A stretch of DNA of 64,000 nucleotides, from positions 3,560,908 through 3,624,907 of the forward strand of contig NW_006763290.1 in NCBI RefSeq assembly GCF_000218685.1, in the 5' to 3' direction. Positions 45,736 through 57,617 of the stretch are shown here, piece after piece. A model generated the notes under the pieces. It had not been told where the DNA came from. It saw only the letters and a program-made list of their open reading frames with translations, and did no database searches. Made by a program: the position numbers and the translations under genes. The stretch's first letter is position 1. Each line of letters begins with the position of its first letter. This DNA is from Serpula lacrymans var. lacrymans S7.9. Its lineage: Eukaryota > Basidiomycota > Agaricomycetes > Boletales > Serpulaceae.

Positions 45736-45813
45736 TGAACCAGCCAGGGATTGAATCCAGGACGTCCTGCCTATATATAGTGGTTCTCTAACCAACTGAG
45801 CTACCAGCCCTTG
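45736..45813 (-). tRNA. tRNA-like sequence (degenerate, Pol III A and B boxes)
   Basis: The minus strand reads GGGCTGGTAGCTCAGTTGG at its start and carries a B-box-like GGATTCAATCC. An acceptor stem GGGCTGG/CTGGTTC pairs with four G-U wobbles. D-arm pairing is 3/4; the anticodon and T arms are poor. A T-run (TTTACTTTTTTG) follows, as a Pol III terminator might. Probably a tRNA-derived repeat or pseudogene, not a working tRNA. Confidence 0.4.
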
Positions 45814-45961
45814 GATATCAACACTCAATTGAACAATGTTGTCTAACAAGGCCCAGGCTTTGACTTTGACAATTCCAATACGCCCCCACAAGGTCTAGCC
45901 TGATCTAGCCTTTGGCCAATGTGCCCATTAAATTACATAATCTGTTCATATCTCTCGCGTA

Positions 45962-45973
45962 GGGCTCATAACC
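45962..45973 (-). promoter_or_regulatory. Initiator-Met primer-binding-site motif
   Basis: The minus strand reads CTCAACA then GGTTATGAGCCC, identical to the site after the 5' LTR of copia element I. It suggests an LTR ends at 45974 here, although I could not find that LTR's other end. Confidence 0.5.
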
Positions 45974-46199
45974 TGTTGAGTTGAGAACTATTGAGAGAAA
46001 AGCTCAGTAAGTGACTATTATATAAACAGTAAAAAAAGCACAAAGTAGAACAGGCAATCAGCATGTTCTAGTTAGAGAGAAAAGAAAGACAATAGTATAT
46101 GTGTATTATAGAGTAACTATGATGTTTCTATAGCTAACAATATGATTAATCATGTGACCAATATAATAGTTACTTACTAAGACACTTACCAATTGCCTT

Positions 46200-46600
46200 A
46201 TGCCTTATGTACGTAGCTTAGTCAGCCCCCACCACTAACATGTGTTATCTAGTATATATACCAGCTACCTTCCTGTACATATTTCCTAACTCTTGAATAA
46301 CTCTTTAATCACTTCCTAAGACCCTGCTTGTGATTAGAGCTCTTGACTTTCTGTTAGTTTGGCATAAGAGTCAGGATTCTCACACAATCAACAGCTTCAG
46401 TCAAGCATTGTCTATGATCATAACAACAGCTACACTCATTACCATAATCCTATTCTTTGTTGTATCCACCCTATTTATTGTCTCATATCTTTTATACACA
46501 ACTCTAACATCTTTAACTTTAACCCCTACCAGCCCACTTCCCATTCTCCCATTGTCTTATTCTCCTAAGAGACGTCAAATCTCTTGAGGAAATCCCTCTC
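46200..46600 (+). repeat. LTR/leader-like region with a short membrane ORF
   Basis: A TATA-like AGTATATATACC near 46251 is followed by a CTTGAATAACTC word also seen in the E repeats. From ATG 46409 to TGA 46585-46587 there is a 58-codon frame with one very hydrophobic segment (LITIILFFVVSTLFIVSYLL) and a basic end (SPKRRQIS). A TTTGGCATAAGAGTC word at about 46359-46373 could be a primer-binding site. Tentative. Confidence 0.3.
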
Positions 46601-46729
46601 ACTCCCATTCCCCTAGCTACAACTTTACCTGGTGTGGAACCAAGTGAAGTTTAAATAGAGTTTTAAATAGTTTCATTCTTTGTTTACCTCTGACCAGGCC
46701 GCTGTTAAGACAGCATTTTTGGCATCTAT

Positions 46730-46995
46730 TTTTACTTTTTTTTTACTTTTTTTACTTTTTTTTTGGACTTTTACTTTTACAAGTCATGTGACTGACCATG
46801 TGACACATCACCTGACTGGTGTCTAGACTCAACATGTGACTTGTTATGTGCTATGACACCATATATTCACTTACTCAGTGGTGATATCATATAGAATACA
46901 ATGGAACACCATAGAATATTTACCATTATTTATATTAAATTGTACAGTACCACATGTATTTAGAGGCTCCTTAATAAGTCCTTCTGTTGAATGCC
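46730..46995 (+). repeat. Diverged LTR B copy, opposite orientation
   Basis: Shares with reverse-complemented LTR B the order T-rich TTTACTTTTACAAG, CATGTGAC E-box words, ACCTGACTGGTGTCTAGACTC, and TTGTACAGTACC. It is strongly decayed. 46996-47582 shows no gene. Confidence 0.6.
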
Positions 46996-48392
46996 ATCAA
47001 CCAACTCTCTCTTAACTTTGAGCCTACCAACTCACTACTTCATGACTACATCTTCTTGAGTATCTAGCTGTGAGTCTATCAAATTTAGGGGTATTGTTAT
47101 AGCTGCGCACTTGTGTCTGCCAATCAGGAGAGGGATTGACAGCTTATTAAGTGGATCAAATTGGGACAACTGTTTGGACCCAAAATTTATTATAATACTT
47201 TAATCTACCTTTTGTATTACACCTTATATCAAATTTTACGTACACAAAAGTTTGGGACAGAAGAGGACCCAATTATTGAAAGAGAAAGATGGTATCTACA
47301 AACTTCACAGTGATGTATTGCCCTGGTTTATTATTGATGAACTCCTGTGTATGCGCAGAAATGATATTTCAGCTTGGATAACTACAGAACAAGATTTATT
47401 TATTGCCTTATATCTGGTGTGGAGATTTTACACCACCAAAAATAGCATCTATTCAATCCATATCTGCACAATCACCTACCCCCTAAATCAAACAAAAAAA
47501 CCCCAAACCTGTCACACTCAATTTGTGCCAATTTCACACAATATCAGCAAGGACTATCATCCGACACATTGACAAACAGCATGGCAGACCTAACCAGGGC
47601 ATTTCCAGAAGCTGGACCAAGTCAGACATGGCCAGCGGTGCCAGCCAGGCTGACACAAGAGATCCAAGAATAGATACAGCACATGATAGAAGCAGAAGTT
47701 GCTAGGAGGGTAACAAAAATGACCAAAAGAGAAAGAGAGGGGTGAATAATAGCCCACAGAGCAGCACAAAGAGCAAAGGAGGAAGTAGCAGAGTATTGAG
47801 GATTGTGGGAGCACCAACTTGCTATCAATTCCGAGAAAATCAAAAAAGGACAAGGAAAAGAGAAGAGAACTAGGAGTGCCCTGGATAATCCTCCTACGTT
47901 CAATGGAGATCAAACAGAGTATAGAAGCTTTATGGAGCATGTGTCATTACACTTCAAAGAAGATCTGGTTTACTTTCGAGATGAGAAACAAAAGGTAGCC
48001 TTTGTGTTATCATACATGAAAGAAGGGACAGCTGTAAGCTTTAGAAGCAAGTGGCTAGAAGAAAAAATGTCTATAACCTCATCAATGAAACGGGAACAAT
48101 ATCAAAGATAGGCTATTTTTGGAGAAAGGTTGTAAAAAACCTTCAAAAGCAACTACAAAGAAAAAAAAGCTTGAAAGTGGATCATACAACTCAAACAGAG
48201 AAGCAAAACAGCGAGAGATATTTTTTCAGAATTTGACAGCTTGAGGGGGAAAGCAGGGTACAAGAATAAAATAATCCTAACTACCTTGCTTAAGTAAAAT
48301 ATGGACTATATGCTAGTAGATAAATTTCATATTTCAGGGTTGCCGCCAAACAAATACAAAGAATGGAGGAAACTCCTGATAAAATTGGATAT

Positions 48393-48465
48393 TGACCAGA
48401 CCAGGGATTAAACCTGGAACCTTCTGGATACATGCCAGCTGCTCTACCAATTGAGCTATATGGCC
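48393..48465 (-). tRNA. tRNA-like gene or pseudogene, exact 73-nt cloverleaf, anticodon TGT (Thr-like)
   Basis: The minus-strand 73 nt fits canonical arms: acceptor GGCCATA/TCTGGTC (six of seven pair, one G-U), D stem GCTC/GAGC (4/4), anticodon stem GCTGG/CCAGA (4/5), T stem CCAGG/CCTGG (5/5), discriminator A. The A box is TAGCTCAATTGG, the B box GGTTTAATCCC. The anticodon loop CATGTAT gives TGT (Thr) but has A instead of the universal T33, and T56 replaces C56, so function is doubtful. It lies inside the gap of the decayed gypsy and near a primer-binding-site motif. Confidence 0.5.
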
Positions 48466-48696
48466 AAGGTTATACAAATCTTAAACATGACATGCAACCA
48501 CCGATGTCTTACACAGTATAGCTGCTACATGCTGGGCTGGCTTACAAATCAGAAGTATTATCCTATGGCGTATTGGTATGTCAGAGTATATTCTAATACT
48601 CCCTCCTGATCTGACATATCCATATATGGTAAGTGTATAAACATAGCCAAACATGTAAGAATGACTAAGCTCATACAATAGCACAACAACGTACTA

Positions 48697-48708
48697 GGGG
48701 TCATAACC
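48697..48708 (-). promoter_or_regulatory. Initiator-Met primer-binding-site-like motif
   Basis: The minus strand reads TTAACA then GGTTATGACCCC, one change from the 25110-25121 site. The tRNA-like sequence lies about 230 nt downstream in the same orientation, as at 45973/45813. Confidence 0.4.
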
Positions 48709-50816
48709 TGTTAAAAACAAAGCTTAAAAGAAGTGTCTAGCCACTTGCTGAGAGCTATCAGGGACTGTACTGTCCGAAGTTTTGTAAACAAAGGTAAACA
48801 AAGCAGCCACAGAGGCAAAATAATAGAGAAAACAATCAATACTGAATGGTAGAGGAATAGATAGATTACTAGAACATAATCTGAGCATTGACTGGAAAGG
48901 CCAAAAAAATACTCTGAAGAAGTAGATTTCTTAGAAGGGGATCAGCTAATCTAAGTATATCTACTTAATTATGAAAAGACCAAAATTCCAGATCATCTTT
49001 ACCAGATAAGAGCTACCAGCACAACAGCACAATAGCTTGCCAAGGCCACTGAAAAATATTGAAAGAAAGGAGATTTCAGTAAGATAGTTCTAAAACACCT
49101 TCACAATTACAAAGACATATTTAATAAAGAGAGTTTTGTTGCACTCCCAGAAAGACAAGAATGGGATTACACCATCAAATTAATCCCAGGGGAACATAAA
49201 CTAGACTGCAAGGTATACACCCTAGCACTAAGCAAACAAGAGCAACTAGACACATTTATCAAAGAAAACTTAGAATTGGGCCAAATATGTCCGTCCAAGT
49301 CACCATTTGCCTCAGTGTTCTTCTTTGTCAAAAAAAAAGGTGGGAAACTCAGACCAATACAGGATTACTAAAAATCAAATAATATCACCATTAAAAACCA
49401 ATATCCAATACCAATTAATAAATGAACTGGTAGATAAACTATATGGAGCCAAATACTTCACTAAGTTGAATATACAATGGGGATACAATAATATGTGAAT
49501 CCTAGAAGGAGATGAGGAAAAAGCAGCTTTCAGAATAAATAGTGGACTGTATAAACTATTAGTGATGTTCTTTGGACTCACAAATTCACCAATGATGTTT
49601 CAAACAATGATGAACACACTATTTAAAGATTTGATTGATAATGGAAAGGTTGTAATATATTTTGATGATATCATGATCTTCACAAAAACACTCGAGGAAC
49701 ATTGGGCAATGACATGCCAAGTACTCAATATCTTAAGAAAGAATCACCTATATCTGAAACCGGAAAATTGTGATTCTGAAGAATCCTTGGTAGAATACCT
49801 TGATCTAATAATGTCACAAAATAAAATCCACATGGATCCAATCAAAGGGATTCTAGACTGGCTGAAATGCAAGTCAAAGAAGGAAACACAAAAATTTTTA
49901 GGCTTCGTCAATATACACAGACACTTCATTGAAGGGTTTGAACCACTAACCAAATTCACTGGAAAAGAAGAGTTTACATGGGGACTGGAACAGCCAAAAG
50001 CATTCATAGAACTCAAACATTGAGTTAGTTTCACCCCAGTACTTGCCTTACCAGCCAATAATGGAAAGTATAAGGTAGAAGCAGACAGTAGTGACTTTAC
50101 CATGGGGGCGGTGTTGTCATAACAAGCATTGAATCCAACAGAATGCAACTACAAAATATACAATAAAAAACTCCTAGCCATTATGACAGCATTAGAAGAG
50201 TGGCATCATTATCTGATTGTTGCAAAAGAGAACTTTGAGATCTGGACAAACCACCAGAATCTTTTACATTTTAAGCGACCTCAGAAGCTAAATTTACCCC
50301 CCTCCTATCCCCAGTGATTCTTTAAACCCTCCAGTCCGCTGCACTTGTTGATTTATCAATCAGGTGCAAACATATGATTCTCACACACAAACAAAGAGAG
50401 AGGATAGCCAGAGAAGAAAAAGATAGTGTAGAGATGCACAAATGGATACAGAAAAAGATAAAAAATGTGAATGACTTAGTAAAAAAAGTGGAAGACAAGA
50501 TAAAGAAAAGAGAAGACAGGTGGTGGAAAGACAATGAGGGATTTATATTCTTCACAGGAAGGATGTACATTCTAAAAGATGCAAAACTAAGAGAGAAGAT
50601 CATCTATGATAATCATAACCCAATCACAGCCAGTCACCCAGAACAGTATAAAACTAAAAAGCTTATCACAAGCAGAAGATATGTCAAAGAATGTGAAATG
50701 TGCCAAAAAACCAAGCTAATCCATCAAAGAAAGGCAGCACCTCTTCACCCAAATGAAATTCCCACACAACTCTGGGAAATCATTACCATTGGCCTATACC
50801 AGAGTCACATATGATG

Positions 50817-52103
50817 TCCCATGATGATATCATTTACATACAGTAATATGTATTCACTATGTCACATAATGTAGACTAGATAAAAGCTTGTCATTTGATC
50901 TCTTCTAAAGCAACTCACTTTTCTCCCCTTTTTATTACACACTGGTCCAAAATCTGACATTGTCTGATCTTAGTGTTGTCCACTCCTCCATGGTCTCACA
51001 ATATAGCTTGATTCAAGTGCTATGGCACTCTTCAAGTCCTTTCCTGCTACACAATGCCTAGATGATTTTCATGCCATGAACCACCCCGCCTGGTAGCAAT
51101 TATAATCCTGCCATTAATACCAGACAGTCAACAGCAACGACACAACTTCCATACTAGTAGCTTTTTTCTTGCTTCTCTCTTGCATTCATGATTATTGTTG
51201 TCACCAGACTCACTACTCAGTATGGAAAAGACATCCCAAACATTTTATTCCAATTTTCCAAAGTTACAAAGTCTTGGATTAACACTCAAGAAAATAAATA
51301 TCATTATTCTGAAAACTAGTGTCCGGTCAGTGGGATTATGTGCATTGATAAAGAAGAACCCTAATGTGCAAGTTTCTATTGTCTAATAGATTTCTCACCA
51401 AAATTGATCTGCTGATTATATCAAGGAATGCAATGCAGCAAACATCTTATAAATCACAACTGTTGTATGTGTTGATGAAAACCTATCGTGCACAGTATAA
51501 AATCACTCTAAAAATGTGTCTAATTCACTCAAGATGGCACACATGAGAATTACTAGAAGAATCACCAGCTGAACAGTTGAATTTGGCAAGATGGTAGAGC
51601 CAGAAAGCATCAGTTGAATCTGGCCATAAAAGAGTTGATTTTAACACATTTTTATAATTATATATTTGGTGATTTTCATTGTACACAGGTGATTTTTGCC
51701 AGATAATTGTGCATTTTTCATCTCAAGATGAGTTGATATACAGGGTGGATTTCACCACTTTGGGGTCACACAGTGAGAGTGTAGTGTCAGGTCTGTGGTT
51801 GTTGCTACAGGTAAGCTATTCACTAGATCCTTTCAGCCATATCTTCTATATTTATTTTACATCTCACAATTTTCTAGCCTGTACAGCAATTGTTGAGCCT
51901 GTGGAGGCCTAAGTGCATATCACTTACCCGTTGCATCTGATGTCCAACAATAGTATGGGTTGTCAGAGATTATGGGATTGAGGGGCCATAACTTATAGCT
52001 TCGACTGTAGTAAGAATTTGACAACATAATACTGTAACGATACTCATATCATAAATATACAACACGGAGCTAGATCAATCCAGAAGAAAATACAAAAACA
52101 ATG
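50817..52103. other. Interval without a supported gene
   Basis: AT-rich DNA between the decayed gypsy and the host gene island. Short frames show no recognisable domain. It presumably includes the 3' flank of the gene at 52104. Confidence 0.35.
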
Positions 52104-52954
52104 CTATATAGACACCGCAGGGGCATTGGATATACTCGGCCGACATATACTACTAGAACTACTTGGTGTTTTTCTGGATTCTTCGGTTTTGATATCCCTG
52201 CTTGGATCTGAAGAGAGCAATGACCCGATAGGAATAGAAGTTCTAGAACGGGGCGACTGCTCAACAGAGTCGCTACAAGCAGAAGAATATGGGGAAGGAG
52301 GAAAGTCATGTGATGAGTTGCGCGATCCGCGATGCGAGGAACCAGGTGAACGGGAATGACGTTGACGTTTGGGAGGTGGTTGTGAAGAGCGGGGGGGTTC
52401 TCGGACAGCTGGTATTGAGCAGTGAGGATATGCGTCCGACGTAAATGAGCCGGATGATTGACAATGATGTTGTGCGTGATGCAATTGAATGACGGGCGAA
52501 GGAGGAAAAGATGATGATGGAGGATGGCATCTACTGTCTACGGTAGATATTTCGAGTAGTGACCGCTGCAAAGCTGCGATAGACGCGAGGCGCTATTGTA
52601 GAAATTGATCAACATGATGATACAAAGAACGAGCAGAGATTGGAACTAACCTGGTCCTCGGCACTCTTGGCATTAAGCATAGCAATGAGCATATCGCGAT
52701 CACCATCCCCTCTGGACTTGTAAGCCCCGAGAATTTCTCGTAAACTGGGTGGAGGAGCCTGAAAAAGAGACGAGAAGAGGTGGTCGGTAATTAGATACGA
52801 CGACGAAAGAATTACTGCAAACCTGTTCGAGAATATGCCATGTGGATTTGATAATTCTTCTGCGGTCTGGATCGCTGGAGTGAGGATGGAGAAGAGAGGA
52901 CGAAAAGCCAAGTTCTGAGGAATGATAAGGAGGCTGGGACGCAACAGAGGCCAT
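52104..52954 (-). CDS. Conserved fungal hypothetical protein, 242 aa
   Basis: Three exons: 52954-52823, 52758-52651 and 52592-52104, with GT-AG introns of 64 and 58 bp. All exons are multiples of three. The first ATG in the frame is at 52954. The N-terminus has a basic motif RRRIIKSTWHILEQ, and the second exon SLREILGAYKSRGDGDRDML and NAKSAEDQ look conserved and helical. The last exon is long and Ser/Pro/Arg-rich with a basic PPPKRQRHSR (nuclear-localisation-like). That suggests a nuclear or regulatory protein, but I do not recognise a characterised family. Confidence 0.8.
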
Positions 52955-53463
52955 TGTAACGGTCAAAGGGCGAGAGAGTCCCTGAATAAGAGAGCCATGG
53001 TAGACTTTTTGTAGCAGAGCCAAGTCAAAGTTTCTATCTTTGTCTCCTGGTAATTATAGAATGCCAAGCCAAGGTGAGGCTCAACGTCCGAGAATCCGGT
53101 AAATTCTAAAATTAAACGCTTCTATCTCTGCTCCAGGGCAGCAAGCACAAGCGCAAGGAGGCTGTATGCAAATAGCGCTTAAGCATAGGGCAAATTGAAG
53201 TGGTGTCAAAGGCCTACTATTCTGTCTATGCATTGGACACTGCCATATCAGCTAGGATAGGTGTTACTGAGAATTTAAAAGAAGGCGTGGTTATAGACCT
53301 GCGTACCTGATAGCCGAAAGGCTTGGCATGAAGTTATCTATAGTCGGGGTAAAATCAGCCGCACAGGTTAGGAATGAAAACCTTGGGAAACACCAAGCAA
53401 GTAACGCCTTGTTACCAAGCGTGACAAGTGCAGGCTAGGTTGTACTAATGTTACATTGTTGTT

Positions 53464-53736
53464 TTACCCACTGTGCTTTCGTTCGGAGCAGAAATAAATT
53501 GTGCAAATATTTCTACCCCAATGCTTATATATATATTGATATCGATTATCACAAGTAATTAGGTCGACAAGGGAGTTATACTGTGATTCATCAAAGTAAA
53601 GTCGGGTTACGATTGTTAGGTCCATGGTAAACAATGCAACATGTCTTACTGTATAATCCTCAGGCTGTTGCTGCAGGTCATACCAAAGGTAGACTCTGAT
53701 ATCAAAGTCTGGCCTTTCTAGAGCTATGCGTTCCAT
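53464..53736 (-). CDS. Small hypothetical ORF, 90 aa
   Basis: ATG at 53736 to stop at 53464. Natural-looking composition (MERIALERPDFDIRVYLWYD, HVALFTMDLTIVTRLYFDES) without a recognised motif. It lies between two host genes. It may be a genuine short gene or the last exon of a longer one. The remainder of 52955-54243 shows no other supported feature. Confidence 0.3.
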   Translation of the reverse strand: MERIALERPDFDIRVYLWYDLQQQPEDYTVRHVALFTMDLTIVTRLYFDESQYNSLVDLITCDNRYQYIYKHWGRNICTIYFCSERKHSG

Positions 53737-54243
53737 GTCACAATGTTCGACCCGTCATCGGAACCGTGATCGCGTTTGCGATGAAACATAAGACGATCTT
53801 TTGAGGGAAAAAGCCTGTAACAGTCTATAGTATGACCACTCGTTAATTAAGCACAAATAAGGCAACAAGGAGACACACCTTCGAGTCTACATATGAAGAT
53901 AGGCGTCCTAGACAAGATATAGCATTTAACTATTTTGACCCAGTAAGAATCCACTAACTCGTTGGGTGTAGTGACCCTCGCCAGGCCAACCTGCAGTTGC
54001 TGTAGAGTCGTAACCACTAGATACTAGAGTGTCAGCTGAGCTGGTATACACTCCTGAGCTCACACACCATCTTGACACGCTGATTGAGAGGGCAATACTG
54101 AGGAGAGTGTAGGACCGCCCATGGTAGACCGTGACGTAGGTAAATTTTGGCGGCATTACCACCGGCAACCACGGAAATCGTGTATTTGACCTTGTATTTA
54201 CAAAGTAATCCTGTACGGTAAGAGTCTTGGATTGGATCCTCGA

Positions 54244-56297
54244 ATGAAGACGTCCGACGATGAATCTGGCAGCCAAATGGGACGATCGCGTACACAGTTA
54301 TCTACAAGACTGGAGTCTCTCTTTTCCTTAAGCGCTCAAAAAAACCCTATTAGCGACGACGACATGTCCATAGTTACTTCCACTGTAAGAGTCAAGTTGC
54401 CCAATACTGGTAGTCCACGTGCCATTCATGCAAGAGCAGGGTTGGCCGCCCCGTTCTGTTTTCCACTGTCCGTATCTTCTCCGTCCATGTCTGCCAATGC
54501 TGCCCATCCGCGCTCACCCAAACCCATCATCCGCTGGTCTGGTGACTGGTCTGTAAATGCAACTTCATGTCGCTCCAGACACGCATCCGAATCCTCAAAC
54601 TCAGGAGGCCACTCTCCACGTTCTTCGCGTCCACCCTCGCCGAATCTCGCTGCTTTGAACGAGGCTTTAAATGACAATATTCTGCCTACACCACCAGCGG
54701 CAGCTCGTCTCCCATCTTCACTCTATGCTTCTCGCTCCCTTTTCCGTCCACCGCCTTGTCTCAACAATCTTACTCGTTCTACTCTCCCCATTGCGTCTCT
54801 TTCCCGCCATCCACATTCCGTAGATGCTTCATCGCCCTACCTTGCAAAGTCAGACAATCCATTAGCTCCGCCTCTCATTGACCCCACCCACTCCTCACCA
54901 CCTGGTTCTTCGTTGGACACGCTTCGCTCAGTACAAGACCGTGGTCTACATACTTTTGCCACTCCTCACGTCAACGCTAGCAGACCGCTCAGCTGGTGGT
55001 TCTTCCCGTCAGATAGCAAAGATAATGTAGATACTCTGCTAAATGAAGAAGACAGTACTGATAGTACGCAAGGTGCTCAAGATAAAATCAGGAAGAAGTG
55101 TAAGTGGTGTTATGTTAAGCAATGTTAACGCCCTTCTAATGTTCGCTTTTTATATTCTTCCTAGACCGCGCGCCTAAGAACCCGGTGGTATTTTGCCATG
55201 GCCTTCTTGGTTTTGATTCTGTAACCATTGGACCTGCCATCGCCCCTCTTCAAGTAGCTCATTGGCGAGGGATAAGAGAAGTGCTAGAAGCCAACGACAT
55301 AGAGGTCCTTATTACTCGGGTACCAGCAACCAGCAGTCCTGTAGATAGAGCAAAGGTCCTCGAAAAGAAGATATCAGAAGTATACCCTGGAAGAAAAGTT
55401 CATCTCATAGGTAAATTTAACAATGATTCTATCCATAAACTACACTAATACCGAATCAGGACACAGCATGGTACTTCGACTGACCTGCTATAAGCTATTA
55501 TCGTTTTTGCTGACCTGATTTACAGGGTGGACTTGACTGTCGTTATCTTACCACTCATCTAACTCATCGCACATTCGAAGTGATTTCCATCACGACGATT
55601 GCCACTCCTCATCGTGGTTCATCATTTGCAGACCACTTCATCACCACCGTAGGAAAGGAACGCATGCCCTCTATCATATCCCTTCTCGACTTACTTCCAA
55701 ATGGCGGTGGCGATGGCAAAGCATTTGAGTGTCTAACCTTGGAGAGCATGCGTCAATTTAACGAGCAGACGGAAAATGTAGATGGGGTCAGGTACTTCAG
55801 CTGGGGTGCAGTATATGAGCCTGGCATGATCGATACCTGGAAGTGAGTTCAGTCAAGTAATAAAGTACAAACGTTGAATTTTTCTGACGGTTCATACAGA
55901 TGGCCGCACTCGGTTATACTTGAGAAGGAAGGACCAAATGATGGTCTAGTTTCTGTGGAGTCATCAAAATGGGTGCGTTTCCTTACGGTCTCCATATTTT
56001 ATTTCCTCAAAATGCATATTGGCACAGGGAACCTACCTTGGTACTCTGTCCGGTGTGAATCATCTCGACCTTGTTGGGTGGATAAACACCGCCCGTTATA
56101 AGTGGGCAGAAATCCGCGGGAAAGAGATCAAGTTCAAGCCTGCGACATTCTATTTAGGCATTGCTGATTATCTCGCTTGGGAAGTGGAAGGACAGGGTAA
56201 AGAAGAGGGACATAGCGGCGGTCGTGGTGTAGGAGGGGGTGCAAGGGACAAAGTCGGAGAGGGTGTGGCAGTGGCAGGAGATGCTCGCGACGATTGA
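54244..56297 (+). CDS. Alpha/beta-hydrolase lipase, TGL2-like
   Basis: Six exons: 54244-55099, 55165-55410, 55460-55470, 55526-55842, 55900-55972, 56028-56297. They total 1773 nt (590 aa), with all phases consistent. The first ~285 residues are Ser/Pro-rich and probably disordered. The hydrolase domain starts PVVFCHGLLGFD (about 292-303). The nucleophile elbow GHSMGG places catalytic Ser at about 370, encoded by the 11-nt third exon. Asp is likely in EGPNDGLV (about 491) and His in GVNHLDLVGW (about 513). The motifs match fungal triacylglycerol lipases of the TGL2 type. The C-terminus is Gly-rich. An alternative start is the in-frame ATG at 54277. Confidence 0.92.
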
Positions 56298-56925
56298 GAG
56301 AATGAGTCAGTAAGTAACGGAATACAGCCAAATGAGTTAGAGAAAAACAAAACTAAAGCCTCTCGGAATCGTGGAAAAACCGAGCCGGAAGTGGTGGACA
56401 GGACAATATGATGTTTACCGACGGTATGGCAACTCACCATCAGGAAACTGAGGAGAATTTGGGAAGGATTGATCTAGCACAATAAAGAAACGTAATAAAA
56501 TTTGATAAAATATTTATCATTCCTAAGGGGCCAGTGCGGTAGGCATTTGTAACACCAACCTGTTGCATTACATTTATTTCTCAAGTTGGTACTCTGATGC
56601 CCGTGTGATCTTACAACCAAGAGGGGGTCAACGGGTGTTTTGTCTGGCCCTATGAATTTAGTATGAAAAGGAGACAACATACTGTTGGAATACATGACAT
56701 TGAGTCTGTAATTGTTATGAATCTAGTAACAATAAAGCTCAGTCTGTTGGTTAAAGAGACTGTATTATCATGTTCTAAATACCTAGTAACAATAAAGCTA
56801 GTAGATGTAGAAATTGTATTATGTAAGCGAACTTTGGAGCTTCGCCCGAAGATTTACTCTGTGATTATAACCGGCCTTTTGTGGCCACCATTGTTTTTTC
56901 ACATGATATTTATGTATATTTGTTA

Positions 56926-57287
56926 TACTGTCGTTAACCGTCAGTTCGGATGGGGGGGCTATTCGGACATTTCTGAAAACATATGTTCCACTGTCATTTT
57001 TCCTCAACAACTCAATCCATAGCGGTTCTATATATTCTTACTACTTACTCCAACTTTCCTAGCACAAAATCCTGAATTATTGAGCAAGTTCCTTTCATGT
57101 GCGTGACTTTTGAGAAAGTAACGCTCTACTAAGGTACTGCAATCTCAGTTTCAAAAAGTTCAGGTGCACCACACTCAAAATCATGTTCAAACACTGATAG
57201 TGCCGAGCGGAGCTCTAACTCGGCTTGTGTGACCTCTGTGACGTCCGAATAGCCCCCCATCCGAGCTGACAGTTAACGACAGTATAA
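56926..57287. mobile_element. MITE-like element with ~45-bp terminal inverted repeats
   Basis: The left arm (about 56926-56970) and the reverse complement of the right arm (about 57243-57287) share about 45 bp with roughly three differences (TATACTGTCGTTAAC ... CTATTCGGAC). About 270 bp of non-coding DNA separates them. Flanking TA dinucleotides at both ends would suit a Tc1/mariner-type TA target. No transposase is present. 56298-56925 has no gene. Confidence 0.65.
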
Positions 57288-57304
57288 GAAGCCTTGTATT
57301 TACG

Positions 57305-57617
57305 TTGTTACGGCATTCATTTGCCAAAGGAATCCTTCTCCTGTGCCTGTTCCTGCGCCCTGAGGGACTGAATATCCAACAGTAGAATGATAATAAGTAA
57401 AGTATATAGGAATAATAAGGAATTTGTTTGATCTCACCTCAGTCTGTTGGTTAAAGACTGAGGTGTCAGAATCCAATGTGGCAGAATAGAAAGTGGACAG
57501 GAAAGTCCGAAGTATGAAATAGGAAGGATTTTCCCACCATTACAAAAATGTGAGTATATTTAGTGTGCATCGTATAGGCTGTAGCTCACTACAGATACAT
57601 CCAGTATCTTTCCAACA
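57305..57617 (-). repeat. 3' LTR (family D) of copia remnant 3
   Basis: In minus orientation it starts TGTTGGAAAG directly after a polypurine tract (AAGGGAGGG) and ends GCCGTAACA. It contains a CTCAGTCTTTAACCAACAG stretch similar in style to family C. It is attached to the RNase H remnant at 57618-58012. Confidence 0.65.

Larger units (their letters stand above)
47583..50816 (+). pseudogene. Second Ty3/gypsy element, decayed gag-pol
   Basis: Gag starts MADLTRAFPEAGPSQTWP at 47583 with stops, and continues DNPPTFNGDQTEYRSF and VAFVLSYMKEGTAVSF to about 48065. After a gap (48237-49069) pol resumes: LPERQEWDYTIKLIPG, then RT KLNIQWGYNNM, MFFGLTNSPMMFQ, YFDDIMIF, RNase H EADSSDFTMGAVLS and KKLLAIMTALEEWHHYL. 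The integrase zinc region ends in CEMCQKTKLIHQRK at about 50739. Several stops (e.g. near 49368 and 50024) and a short insert at 50300-50370 interrupt it. No LTRs were recognised at the ends. Confidence 0.85.

Noticed and set aside
53926..54295. 116-codon minus-strand frame upstream of the lipase
   Set aside because: It overlaps the lipase start and promoter, and has no motif or splice structure that supports a gene.
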